Shown: positions 15,904-27,950, counted from the first letter of the stretch. The stretch: 27,950 nucleotides of DNA from Candidatus Dormiibacterota bacterium (GCA_003170875.1 PMYJ01000031.1:1-27950); one strand, 5' to 3'. Notes: generated by a model from the letters alone, not told the origin. Program-made: numbers and translations.

Positions 15904-16215
15904 TTATGGGTTCTGGGTCGGCAGACCCAGGGCCCGGCGCACCGAGCCGATCTGGAGCAGGGCCCAGAGGCCGCCCGCGGCGACCGCGAGGCCAAAGCCA
16001 CCCATGGCGATCAGGGCACAGATCACCAGCACGACGAGCGCGCCGTGCGCCCCCGCCGTCGCGACCAGGATCATGAGGAAAACCCAGGCGCAGGCCGCGG
16101 CCAGCACCGCGGCGGCACCGACGACGGCCAGGCCCATCCCCGCCACGGTGCCGAGGGTCCGATCCACGCCGGAGCGCGGAGAGAGGTTGGGGTTTGGATT
16201 GAACCAGGGCCTCAC
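15904..16215 (-). CDS. Small membrane protein, first gene of the SPFH/AIM24 unit
   Basis: A 103-residue protein with two hydrophobic segments (about 22-52 and 56-88), separated by a short polar turn, and a short polar tail (RRALGLPTQNP). I do not recognise a family. The GTG at 16215 has no ribosome site but sits 6 nt after a -10 TAAGCT with TTGACG at 18-bp spacing, so translation is probably leaderless. It lies 35 bp upstream of the SPFH gene and is divergent from glgE. It may be the membrane anchor or partner of the SPFH/AIM24 proteins. Confidence 0.75.
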   Translation of the reverse strand: MRPWFNPNPNLSPRSGVDRTLGTVAGMGLAVVGAAAVLAAACAWVFLMILVATAGAHGALVVLVICALIAMGGFGLAVAAGGLWALLQIGSVRRALGLPTQNP

Positions 16216-16221
16216 GGCTGC

Positions 16222-16251
16222 AGCTTAGTCGGCCGGGCGGTAAGGCGTCAA
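16222..16251 (-). promoter_or_regulatory. Leaderless sigma70-type promoter of the SPFH/AIM24 unit
   Basis: On the minus strand, TTGACG (16251-16246), an 18-bp spacer and TAAGCT (16227-16222) are followed after 6 nt by the GTG at 16215. Transcription would start on or next to the start codon. Confidence 0.55.
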
Positions 16252-16322
16252 AGCCCCGGACCCGGGCCCGCCGCAGGCTCAAGGTCCGACGTCAGAGGGG
16301 CCCGCCAGTCAAGCGGCGCGAG

Positions 16323-16328
16323 TACGAT
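16323..16328 (+). promoter_or_regulatory. Possible -10 element of the glgE operon
   Basis: TACGAT lies 38 bp upstream of the glgE GTG in the divergent intergenic region. No matching -35 is seen, so this is a weak call. Confidence 0.28.
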
Positions 16329-16366
16329 GTCGGCACCGTGCCGCCGGCGCTCGGCGGCTGCGCCGG

Positions 16367-18468
16367 GTGAGGGCGGCGGAGCCCCCCGACGCATCACCGG
16401 CCGCACTTCATCCCTCCCCGGAGCCGCGCCCGTTGGCCACGTCCAAGAACACCGTCCCCTCCCGCCGCCCGCGAGCCGCAGCCACGGTGCCGGCGCCCGC
16501 CGCGACGCCCACCGCCCGCGTGGTCATCGAGCAGCCGCGGCCCGTCGTGGAATGCGGGTCGTTGCCGGCCAAGGCGACCGTCGGGATCCCCCTCACCATC
16601 ACCGCCTCGGTCTTCGCCGACGGCCACGACCTGGTTATGGGGTGGGTCCGGCATGGCCGGCCCGGCGCCGGCTTGGACACCAGCGATCGCTGGCAGGAGC
16701 TCCCGATGCGAACGCTGGGCGACGACCGCTTCGGCGCCGTGCTCACCCCGGCGCGGGAGGGGCCCTGGGCCTTCGAGATCGTCGCCATGCCCGACCTCTA
16801 CGGCAGCTGGCTCGGCGACCTCCGAATCCGTCTTGACGCCGGCCAGGATGTCGCCCTCGAGCTGGAGGAGGGGGCACGGATGGCGGAACGGGCGGCGGCA
16901 CTCCCCGGCAGGGCCGAACGCGACCGCCAGGCGCTGACCTCTCTGGCCACCCGGCTGCGCGACCCGAGCGCGACGCAGGCCCATCGCCTCCAGGAGGCGG
17001 CGCGGCCCCCGGCGGTGACGCTGATGCGGCACACCGCGGACCGCGGGACCGCCACCCACTCCGGACCGTGGCGGCTCACGGTGGAGCGCGAGCTGGCCGG
17101 TTTCTCCGCCTGGTACGAGATGTTCCCGAGGTCGGAGGGGGCCGAACCGCCCCGCAGCGGCACCTTCCGGACCGCGGCCGCCCGGCTTCCGGCCATCGCC
17201 GCGATGGGTTTCGACGTGGTCTACCTGCCTCCCATCCACCCCATCGGCCGGAGCTTCCGGAAGGGGCCCAACAACCTCACCGAGGCGGCCCCCGGGGATG
17301 TCGGTTCCCCCTGGGCCATCGGGGCGGCAGAGGGTGGTCACACCGCCGTCCACCCCGATCTGGGAACCCTCGACGACTTCACCCTCTTCGTGGCGGAGGC
17401 CGAGCGTCAGGGTCTGGAGGTCGCCCTCGATTACGCGCTCCAGTGCAGCCCTGACCATCCCTGGGTCGTCGAGCACCCGGGGTGGTTTCGCCACCGGGCC
17501 GACGGGAGCGTCCGCTACGCGGAGAACCCGCCGAAGCGCTACCAGGACACCTACCCCCTGGACTTCGGCACGGCGGACCGTGCCGGGCTCTGGACGGCGC
17601 TCCGCGACGTCGTGCTCTTCTGGATCCGGCGGGGAGTGCGGATCTTCCGGGTCGACAACCCCCATACCAAACCGTTCGCGTTCTGGGAGTGGCTGATCGC
17701 CGAGGTCCACCGCCACCACCCCGACGTGGTCTTCCTGGCCGAGGCGTTCACCCGACCGGCGGTGATGCAGCGGCTGGCCAAGCTCGGCTTCAGCCAGTCC
17801 TACACGTACTTCACCTGGCGCACCACCAAGGCGGAGCTGAGCGAGTACCTCACCGAGCTGTCCCAGACCGAGAGGGTGGACTGGTTCCGGCCCAACTTCT
17901 GGGTCAACACGCCCGACATCCTCCATGCCTATCTCCAGCAGGGAGGACCGGCAGCCTTCCGGGTGCGCGCGACCCTGGCCGCGACGACGGCCCCGTCCTG
18001 GGGGATGTACAGCGGCTACGAGCTCTGTGAGCGTGTGGCGGCCGAGCCGGGCAGCGAGGAGTACGCCGACTCCGAGAAGTACCAGCTCCGGCCGCGCGAC
18101 TGGAATCGCCCGGACAGCCTGGCGCCGTACATCACCCGGCTCAACGAGATCCGGCATCGCCACCGTGAGGCGATCGCGCTGCTGCCGGCGCTGCGCATCC
18201 AGGAGATCAGGAACGACAGCATGCTCTGCGTCAGCCGGGTGAACCAGGCGCGCGACGACGTGCTCCTGGTGGTGGTCAACCTCGACCCCTACCATCCCCA
18301 GGAAGGCACCATCTGGCTCGACCTGGAGGGGCTCGGGATCCCCGCCGACCTCCCCTTCGAGGCCTACGACGAGCTGACCGGCGCCACCTACGTCTGGCAG
18401 GGTTCCGAGAGCTACGTCCGCCTCGACCCGGCCCAGCAGTCAGCTCACGTGCTCCACCTCCGGCGGCG

Positions 18469-18472
<4 letters not shown>
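16367..18472 (+). CDS. glgE: Alpha-1,4-glucan:maltose-1-phosphate maltosyltransferase GlgE
   Basis: A 701-residue GH13 enzyme that transfers maltosyl units from maltose-1-phosphate to the non-reducing end of alpha-1,4-glucan in the cytoplasm. It has the GlgE-specific N-terminal domain (RVVIEQPRPVVECGSLPAKA), then the catalytic barrel: FDVVYLPPIHPIGRSFRKGP, nucleophile Asp430 in FRVDNPHTKP, acid/base Glu459 in FLAEAFTRP and Asp517 in WVNTPDIL, matching the known spacing of about 29 and 86-87 residues. The first 50 residues are Ala/Pro-rich and probably disordered. GTG at 16367 is the start used; a shorter TTG start within the low-complexity region is possible. It heads glgE-treS-mak-glgB and overlaps treS by 4 bp. 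Confidence 0.95.
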
Positions 18473-20241
<1,769 letters not shown>

Positions 20242-20254
20242 GGCCCCCCGAGCG

Positions 20255-21771
20255 GTGGCTCTGAACACCGATCCCAGCGCGGTGCAGCTGGAGCCCTTCG
20301 GCATCGCCGGCCTCACCGGTGACATCCGCTCCTGGCTGCTGAAGGCACGCTGGTTCGGCGGCAGGCAGCATCGGGTGGAGCGCGTCGAGCTGGAGGACCT
20401 GGCGGTGTTGCGCGCGGCGGATCCGACCGTCCTCTTCACCCTCTGGCGCGTCGACTACGCGGACGCTCCTCCGGAGACCTACAGCCTGCCCCTGGGGGTC
20501 AGGGTCGGTCCCCACCCGATCGGGGAGCTGGGGCCCGATCACCTGATCGGGACGGTGGCATCGGCCGGCGGGACACTCCTCGTCTACGACGCCCTCGCCG
20601 ACCCCGAAGCCACGGTCGAGCTGTGGCGGATGCTGGCCGAGGAGCGGGAGGTCGAGACCGGCGCCGGCCGGCTGACCAGCCGGCGTCTCGTCGGCATCGA
20701 CCCCGATATCGCCGATCGTCCCCGGCTCCTGGACGTCGAGCAGAGCAACTCGGCGGTGGTCCGGGGCCACCTCGACTTCCTCAAGTGGAGCCGGCGGATC
20801 GAGCCCGGTCCCAGCGTGGAGCTGGAGATGGCCCAGACCCTCGGGGAGCGACGCTTCGCCCACGTGCCGGCCCTTCACGGGCACCTGAGCTACCGGCGCG
20901 GAGCGGACGCGCCGGCCCTCCAGGCCCTGCTCCACGCCTATCTCCACAACGGCACCCAGGGCTGGACCCTGGCCCTCACGTCGCTGCGCGATCTCTACGC
21001 GTCCGCCGAGGAGGCCGGGACGGGGTCCGCCCTCGAGCGATGGGAGATGGTCGACGACCAGGGCGGGTCCTTCGAGGGCGAGGCCGCCCGGCTGGGCACG
21101 GTCACCGCTGAGCTGCACCTGGCCCTCGCCGATCCTGAGCTGAGGGGCGTCCTCGCCCCGGAGGCGGTCGGCCCCGCACAGCTCTCCGCCTGGGCGGACG
21201 CGATGACCGGCCAGCTCGACCACCTGCTGACCTCGGGGGACCCTGCCCTGGCCCCGCTGGGCGAGAGACGGGGGACACTGGTCGCCCGATTCGACGCGCT
21301 CCGGCGTCTCGGGGAGGGCGGACTGGCAATCCGGGTCCACGGCGACTACCACCTCGGCCAGGTTCTCCGAACCAACGAGGGATGGAAGATCATCGACTTC
21401 GAGGGGGAGCCGGCCGGCGAGGTCGAGGCGCGGAGGCGGCGCTCCTCACCGCTGCGCGACGTGGCCGGGATGCTGCGCTCCTTCGATTACGCCGCGGCGG
21501 CGGCGCTGGCGGAGCGGATGCGGCCCCGCGATCCCCTCTGGCACCACCTCTCGGCTGCCGGCGAGGCCTGGGCGATAGCCAACCGCGACGCCTTCTGGGC
21601 CGCCTACCTGGAGCGCGTGGACGGGACCGGGCTCCTCCCCGTAGGGGGCGGCGCCCTGGTGATCCGGCGCGCCTTCGAGGTCAGCAAGGCGGTCTACGAG
21701 GTCGGATACGAGCTCGGCCACCGACCCGACTGGGTGGGGATACCCCTCCATTTCCTGCTGGCGGCGACGCC

Positions 21772-21775
<4 letters not shown>
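20255..21775 (+). CDS. mak: Maltokinase
   Basis: About 506 residues of the maltokinase (Mak/Pep2) family, which phosphorylates maltose to maltose-1-phosphate with ATP. The N-terminal cap domain contains WLLKARWFGGRQHRVERVEL. The C-terminal kinase lobe has the aminoglycoside-phosphotransferase-like HGDYHLGQVL (catalytic Asp) and IIDFEGEP (metal-binding Asp), followed by SPLRDVAGMLRSFDYA, a maltokinase hallmark. Start choice is uncertain: GTG at 20255 has GTGAGG about 11 nt ahead, and GTG at 20231 would overlap treS; longer in-frame versions only read through treS. The stop overlaps glgB by 4 bp. The product of TreS is its expected substrate. Confidence 0.92.
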
Positions 21776-23964
<2,189 letters not shown>

Positions 23965-24065
23965 TCTGACCGGTCCGCTTGGGCCGAACGCAGGGCCGGG
24001 GTGGTACCGGGAGCGCGCGCCCTGACGCGTCGCCCATTGCAGGGGTTAGGGTTAGCTGGAGATAT

Positions 24066-24088
24066 GAGGCCGGGGATTGGCCGGCCTC
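24066..24088 (+). terminator. Perfect hairpin between glgB and the TraR/DksA gene
   Basis: GAGGCCGG (24066-24073) pairs perfectly with CCGGCCTC (24081-24088) around a 7-nt loop. It lies 102 nt after glgB and 34 nt before the next ATG. There is no T-tract, so it may be a T-less terminator of the glg operon or a leader structure of the next gene. Confidence 0.42.
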
Positions 24089-24122
24089 CCGCGACGTTGG
24101 TTCAGCTGCGGGTTGATGCGCC

Positions 24123-24485
24123 ATGGACATGCCGGCCGTTCGCAAGCGACTTGAAGGGGAGAAATCCCGCCTCGAGGGCGTGCTCGACGCCGCCGGACGG
24201 GGCCTGGGCGGCGAGGAGGGCGTCCGGCCCGACCAGCTCCCGGCCGAGCAGGCCGCCGATACCCTGAACCGGGAGCTGGATTCGTCCGTGGAGCTGCGGG
24301 TGAGATCCGAGCTCGCCGCCGTCGAAGCGGCGCTGGACCGGCTGCACGCGGGCCGGTACGGGCTCTGCGAGGTGTGCGGCGGAGAGATCGCGGAGGCCCG
24401 GTTGGAGGCGATGCCCGCCGCCCGCTTCTGCGTCGCCGATCAGGCCCGGACGGAGAAGGACGCGCGACTGCGCGGCGCCCACTGA
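24123..24485 (+). CDS. TraR/DksA-type zinc-finger protein
   Basis: A 120-residue protein. Residues 1-70 are largely helical with charged, coiled-coil-like stretches, as in DksA-family proteins that reach into the RNA polymerase secondary channel. The finger is GLCEVCGGEIAEARLEAMPA followed by ARFCVADQA. Three ligand cysteines are present, but the fourth position, normally Cys in CxxC, is Asp (CVAD). The family matches DksA/TraR C4 proteins of Gram-positive and actinobacterial type, whose targets are mostly unknown. Two possible starts (24123 and 24129) differ by two residues. It stands alone between the glg and rib operons. Confidence 0.85.
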   Translation: MDMPAVRKRLEGEKSRLEGVLDAAGRGLGGEEGVRPDQLPAEQAADTLNRELDSSVELRVRSELAAVEAALDRLHAGRYGLCEVCGGEIAEARLEAMPAARFCVADQARTEKDARLRGAH

Positions 24486-24569
24486 GGGAGCGGGGAGTAT
24501 CCGGGCTCCATCGACGATGCCCTCCGGGCCCCACGGACGCTCCTGCGCAATCCCCCCCGCGGACGACCG

Positions 24570-25730
24570 ATGAGAACGGTGGGCGGTAGCGGGTCGGAGG
24601 GCGCCGACCGCTGGGCGATGGGAGTTGCGCTGGAGCTGGCCCGGAGCTGCGACTACGCGACCAGCCCAAACCCCATGGTGGGTGCGGTGGTCGTTCGCGA
24701 CGGGGAGATCATCGGCCGGGGCCGGACCGCACCCGCCGGCGGGCTCCATGCCGAGGTGACCGCCCTCCGGGAGGCGGGCGATGCCGCTCGAGGAGCCACC
24801 CTGGTCGTCTCCCTGGAGCCGTGCTGCCACCACGGCCGGACCCCACCGTGCACGGAGGCGGTGGTGGCAGCCGGCATCTCCCGCTGCGTCGCGGCCATGC
24901 CCGACCCCAACCCACGGGTGAGCGGCGGTGGCCTGGAGAGCCTCCGCCGGGCCGGCATCGAGGTCACCGTGGGAGTGGAGGCTGAGGCCGCACGGCTGCT
25001 CAACGAGCAGTACCTCCGCTGGGTGACGGCGGGGCTGCCGTTCGTCACCGCCAAGTTCGCCTCCTCCCTCGACGGCCGCATCGCCACCGCTTCCGGCGAG
25101 TCCCGCTGGATCAGCGGTGATGCGGCGCGCCATCTCGGCCATCTGCTCCGCCATCGCCACGACGCCGTCCTGGTCGGGGTCGGAACCGTGTTGGCGGACG
25201 ACCCGGAGCTGTCGGCACGGCTGGAGGGCACCGCGTCCCGCCAGCCCCTCCGGGTCGTGCTCGACAGCCGGCTCTCGGTCCCGCCGGCCGCGCGCGTGGT
25301 CGGCAGCGACGGCAGGTGCCTGATCGCCACCACCTCGGAGGCCCCGGCTCCCGCCCGGCGGGCCCTGGAGGCAGCCGGGGCCAGGGTGATCGCCTTCGCA
25401 CCCGGCGCGGACGCACGGGTGCCGCTCAGCGAAGTTCTGAAGCTCCTGGCGGAAGAGGAGCGCATCAGCGTGCTGGTGGAGGGCGGATCCCAGGTCCACG
25501 GGTCCGTCTTCGACCAGGAGCTCGCAGACCGGGTGGTCGCGTTCATCGCTCCGCGCGTCGTGGGCGGCGAGGGGGCACCCTCCGCCGTGGCCGGCCGGGG
25601 CGTGGCCAGGCTGGCCGCGGCCGCGACGCTCACCCGGGTGAGCGTCGAGCGCGCGGGCGACGACATCGTGGTCAGCGGGTACTGTGTGCGCGGTCAGGGC
25701 GGCGCGCCGCCGGTTCAGGGTGGAGTGTGA
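24570..25730 (+). CDS. ribD: Bifunctional riboflavin biosynthesis deaminase/reductase RibD
   Basis: 386 residues. The N-terminal deaminase domain (about 14-145) has MGVALELARSCDYATSPNP, zinc-binding HAEVTAL and PCCHHGRTPPC, the CMP/dCMP-deaminase signature. The C-terminal reductase domain (about 155-375) shows FVTAKFASSLDGRIATASGES, WISGDAAR, DAVLVGVGTVLADDP and LVEGGSQVHGSVFDQ. Together they convert the GTP-derived diaminopyrimidine to 5-amino-6-ribitylamino-uracil phosphate. ATG at 24570 lies 84 bp after the zinc-finger gene; that gap is too short for, and does not show, an FMN riboswitch. It is followed by ribE after 4 bp, forming a riboflavin operon. Confidence 0.94.
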   Translation: MRTVGGSGSEGADRWAMGVALELARSCDYATSPNPMVGAVVVRDGEIIGRGRTAPAGGLHAEVTALREAGDAARGATLVVSLEPCCHHGRTPPCTEAVVAAGISRCVAAMPDPNPRVSGGGLESLRRAGIEVTVGVEAEAARLLNEQYLRWVTAGLPFVTAKFASSLDGRIATASGESRWISGDAARHLGHLLRHRHDAVLVGVGTVLADDPELSARLEGTASRQPLRVVLDSRLSVPPAARVVGSDGRCLIATTSEAPAPARRALEAAGARVIAFAPGADARVPLSEVLKLLAEEERISVLVEGGSQVHGSVFDQELADRVVAFIAPRVVGGEGAPSAVAGRGVARLAAAATLTRVSVERAGDDIVVSGYCVRGQGGAPPVQGGV

Positions 25731-25734
25731 GCGA

Positions 25735-26331
25735 GTGTTCTCCGGGATCGTCACCGAGCTGGGCGAGGTGCAGGCGGAGGTCGGGCCGCAGGGCGGCCGT
25801 CTCCGGGTCGGCGCGCACGGGCTCCCGGCCGACCTGCGGATCGGCGAGAGCATGGCGGTGAGCGGGATCTGCCTGACCGTCGTCGAGATGGCGGGCGGCG
25901 GCTTCAGCGCCGACGTGATGCCCGAGACCGCGCGACGGACCACCCTGGGGACGCTGCGGAGAGGTGACGCCGTCAACCTCGAGCCATCGCTCGCCTTCGG
26001 GGAGCGGGTCGGCGGCCATCTGGTCAGCGGCCATGTGGACGCCGTGGGCACGGTGATCGAGACCCACCCCGAGGGCGAGGCCCTCTGGGTCACCATCGCC
26101 CTCCCCGACACCCTGGCGCGCTACACGGTCGAGAAGGGGAGCATCGCGGTCGACGGCATCAGCCTCACCGTTGTGGACGCCGGCCACGACCGTTTCACCG
26201 TCTCGCTCATCCCCCATACGCTGGCCACCACCACGGCGGGGCAGTGGCGGGCCGGCTCCGCGGTCAACCTCGAGGCGGATCTCGCCGCCAAGTACGTGCA
26301 GCGCGGGCTGGGATGGGCGGCGACGCGATGA
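25735..26331 (+). CDS. ribE: Riboflavin synthase alpha chain
   Basis: 198 residues with two lumazine-binding halves. The first starts MFSGIVTELGEVQ and includes ESMAVSGICLTVVE and the conserved MPETARRTTLG. The second has GGHLVSGHVDAVGTV, KGSIAVDGISLTVVDAG and IPHTLATTT. The trimer dismutates two 6,7-dimethyl-8-ribityllumazine molecules to riboflavin. The GTG at 25735 is chosen because the family begins exactly with MFSGIV and GGAG lies 9 nt ahead; in-frame starts further upstream overlap ribD. The stop overlaps ribBA (ATGA). Also called ribC in some naming schemes. Confidence 0.95.
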   Translation: MFSGIVTELGEVQAEVGPQGGRLRVGAHGLPADLRIGESMAVSGICLTVVEMAGGGFSADVMPETARRTTLGTLRRGDAVNLEPSLAFGERVGGHLVSGHVDAVGTVIETHPEGEALWVTIALPDTLARYTVEKGSIAVDGISLTVVDAGHDRFTVSLIPHTLATTTAGQWRAGSAVNLEADLAAKYVQRGLGWAATR

Positions 26332-27614
26332 GCCTGGACCGGATCGAGGACGCGGTCGACGACATTCGCGAGGGACGCCTGGTCATCGTCGTCGACGACG
26401 AGGACCGGGAGAACGAGGGCGACCTCTGCATCGCCGCCGACCTCGTGACCGCTGAACAGGTCAACTTCCTGCTCTCCCACGCCCGCGGCCTCCTCTGCGT
26501 GGCCTGCGAGGGCGAACGGCTGGACGCGCTCCGACTTCCTGACATGGTCGACCACAACACGTCGCTCCACGAGACGGCGATGACCGTGACCGTGGACGCC
26601 GCCGGGGAGGGGGTGACCACCGGGGTCAGCTCCCACGATCGGGCGGTGACCATCCGCCACCTCGCCGACCCCGACCGGGGAGCGGGTGACTTCACCCGCC
26701 CCGGACACGTCCAGCCGCTCCGCGCCCGCCCCGGCGGGGTGCTCAAGCGGGCCGGGCACACCGAGGCGATCGTGGACCTCTGCAAGCTGGCCGGCCGGGA
26801 GCCCTGCGGGGTGCTCTGCGAGATCCTCCGGGAGGACGGTGTCGTCGCACGGCGCGCCGACCTCGACGGGTTCGCCAGGCTGCACGGCCTGCGCATGGTG
26901 ACCATCGAGGACCTCATCCGCCACCGGCGGCTGACCGAGACGCTGGTGGTGCGGCGTGCCGAGACGCGGCTGCCCACGCGATGGGGCGTCTGGCGGTGCG
27001 TCGGCTACGAGGACCTCGTCGACCACGACCCCCACGTCGCCCTGGTCCTTGGCGAGATCTCCGAGGAGGACCCCGAGCCCGTCCTCTGCCGGGTGCACAG
27101 CGAGTGCCTGACCGGGGACGTTTTCGGCTCCCAGCGCTGCGACTGCCAGGCGCAGCTCCACCTGGCCATGCAACTGATCGCGGAGGAGGGCCGCGGGGTG
27201 CTCGTGTACCTCCGCCAGGAGGGCCGCGGCATCGGGCTGCTCGACAAGCTGAGGGCGTACGCCCTTCAGGACGTGGGCGCGGACACGGTGCAGGCCAACC
27301 TCGATCTCGGTCTCCCCGTCGACACCCGCGACTACGGCATCGGGACCCAGATCCTCGCCGACCTCGGTGCCCGGCGGCTGCGGGTGCTGAGCAACAACCC
27401 GCGCAAGTACTTCGCGCTCTCCGCCTACGGCCTGGAGGTGGTGGAGCACCTGCCCCTGGTGACCCCTCCCACGCTCGACAACATCCGCTATCTCCGCACC
27501 AAGCGGGACAAGCTCGGTCACCTCTTCGACGCGGCTCTCGCCGTGGATCCCGGGGATGGCGCTTCGACCCCGCCGGCCGATCCCGGGGCCAGCCCCCCGG
27601 TCACCGAGCCCTGA
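26328..27614 (+). CDS. ribBA: Bifunctional 3,4-dihydroxy-2-butanone-4-phosphate synthase / GTP cyclohydrolase II
   Basis: 428 residues. The N-terminal RibB domain (about 1-200) has the acidic metal site DDEDRENEGDL, AAGEGVTTGVSSHDR and RAGHTEAIVDLCKLAG. The C-terminal RibA domain has the zinc motif HSECLTGDVFGSQRCDC, VYLRQEGRGIGLLDK and YGIGTQILADLG. The two parts make both entry precursors of riboflavin, from ribulose-5-phosphate and GTP. I use the ATG at 26328, which overlaps the ribE stop; an ATG at 26313 would add five residues. The last 25 residues are Pro/Asp-rich. Gene order ribD-ribE-ribBA-ribH is the classical Gram-positive arrangement. Confidence 0.95.
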   Translation: MSLDRIEDAVDDIREGRLVIVVDDEDRENEGDLCIAADLVTAEQVNFLLSHARGLLCVACEGERLDALRLPDMVDHNTSLHETAMTVTVDAAGEGVTTGVSSHDRAVTIRHLADPDRGAGDFTRPGHVQPLRARPGGVLKRAGHTEAIVDLCKLAGREPCGVLCEILREDGVVARRADLDGFARLHGLRMVTIEDLIRHRRLTETLVVRRAETRLPTRWGVWRCVGYEDLVDHDPHVALVLGEISEEDPEPVLCRVHSECLTGDVFGSQRCDCQAQLHLAMQLIAEEGRGVLVYLRQEGRGIGLLDKLRAYALQDVGADTVQANLDLGLPVDTRDYGIGTQILADLGARRLRVLSNNPRKYFALSAYGLEVVEHLPLVTPPTLDNIRYLRTKRDKLGHLFDAALAVDPGDGASTPPADPGASPPVTEP

Positions 27615-27649
27615 TCGCCGGCCCTCGCAGGGTCCGGGGCGCCGGCGAT
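27614..27649 (+). promoter_or_regulatory. Nested hairpin between ribBA and ribH
   Basis: A perfect 9-bp stem, ATCGCCGGC (27614-27622) with GCCGGCGAT (27641-27649), encloses a second small hairpin CCCT-CGC-AGGG (27622-27632, sharing one base with the outer stem). It begins at the last base of the ribBA stop codon and ends 17 nt before the ribH ATG. No T-tract follows, so attenuation or mRNA processing is as likely as termination. Confidence 0.4.
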
Positions 27650-27666
27650 GTGACAGGATCACGCCC

Positions 27667-27950
27667 ATGAAGGTCGGGGACGGCGGGGCGGACAGCAGCC
27701 AGGTGGACGCCACCGGGATGCGGGTCGCCATCGTGGTGGCGCGCTTCAACGAGGTCGTTTCCCAGCGGCTGCTGAGGGGTGCCGTGGACGCCCTGATCGG
27801 CCACGGGGCGGCGGAGAAGGACATCGCCGTCCACTGGGTGCCGGGGAGCTTCGAGATCCCCTTCGTCGCCCAGGAGGTGGCGATCTCGGGAGGTGCCGAC
27901 GCCATCGTCTGCCTCGGCGCCGTGATCCGGGGGGAGACCACCCACTACGA
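27667..27950 (+). CDS. ribH: 6,7-dimethyl-8-ribityllumazine synthase, 3' truncated by the window edge
   Basis: 94 complete codons are visible and the frame is open to the window end. The sequence shows MRVAIVVARFNEVVSQRLL, the conserved VHWVPGSFEIPFVAQ (substrate pocket) and AIVCLGAVIRGETTHYD, all diagnostic of lumazine synthase, which condenses the RibA/RibD product with the RibB product and feeds RibE. An N-terminal extension of 17 residues precedes the core; the ATG at 27718 is a possible shorter start. AGGA about 9 nt ahead supports the ATG at 27667. The roughly 60-residue C-terminus lies outside the window. Confidence 0.94.
   Translation, partial: MKVGDGGADSSQVDATGMRVAIVVARFNEVVSQRLLRGAVDALIGHGAAEKDIAVHWVPGSFEIPFVAQEVAISGGADAIVCLGAVIRGETTHY

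Noticed and set aside
13847..16228. A 793-codon open frame on the plus strand across the SPFH/AIM24 genes
   Set aside because: It is antisense to four genes with clear features and shows only low-complexity Gly/Val/Asp/His-rich sequence; a GC-bias shadow.
21382..21771. N-terminal extension of GlgB by 130 residues
   Set aside because: It overlaps the conserved kinase end of mak in another frame; the family starts near the GTG at 21772.
24042..24056. Telomere-like GGTTAGGGTTAG string upstream of the zinc-finger gene
   Set aside because: Only two units, explained by chance; no terminal repeat or other replicon-end feature.
24486..24569. FMN riboswitch upstream of ribD
   Set aside because: The gap is only 84 bp, shorter than an RFN element, and none of its conserved stems or loops is visible.

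Overview
The window is a GC-rich bacterial chromosome segment with dense coding, many GTG starts and frequent 4-bp ATGA/GTGA stop-start overlaps. Ku plus a ligase-fold partner, a GlgE-type alpha-glucan operon, a LivKHMGF importer, zinc-ribbon SPFH/AIM24 proteins and actinobacterial-looking promoters fit a soil bacterium of the Actinomycetota or of a nearby Terrabacteria lineage such as Dormibacterota/Chloroflexota. That placement is inference: there is no rRNA or other decisive marker here. I see no tRNA, rRNA, CRISPR array, insertion sequence or prophage.

Layout. 1-625: 3' end of a LysM/lytic transglycosylase gene. 626-1076: a regulatory-looking intergenic region with DnaA-box-like and DosR-box-like motifs and a strong sigma70-type promoter. 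1077-7355: a complete branched-chain amino acid (HAAT) ABC importer operon (livK-livH-livM-livG-livF) in which LivM carries an unusual N-terminal membrane extension of about 370 residues, followed by a duplicated-fold membrane protein (7393-8241). 8330-9528: a LysR regulator divergent from a tiny membrane protein. 9699-10511: an arginine deiminase/dimethylargininase-superfamily enzyme. 10621-12524 (minus): ku followed by a ligase-fold protein that contains no lysine at all. 12598-16215 (minus): a four-gene unit of a small membrane protein, an SPFH protein and two AIM24 paralogues; the last three carry zinc ribbons of identical spacing. 16367-23964 (plus): glgE-treS-mak-glgB, the complete trehalose-to-alpha-glucan pathway. 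24123-24485: a TraR/DksA-type zinc-finger protein. 24570-27950: ribD-ribE-ribBA-ribH riboflavin operon, running off the end.

How they work together. TreS interconverts trehalose and maltose, Mak phosphorylates maltose, GlgE polymerises maltose-1-phosphate and GlgB branches the chain. RibBA, RibD, RibE and RibH together cover nearly all of riboflavin synthesis. Ku and its neighbour look like a non-homologous end-joining locus, but the neighbour cannot be a standard ligase, so it may be a structural or regulatory pseudoenzyme. The SPFH/AIM24 unit is the least understood and, with the Ku-pseudoligase pair, the most interesting part of the window.
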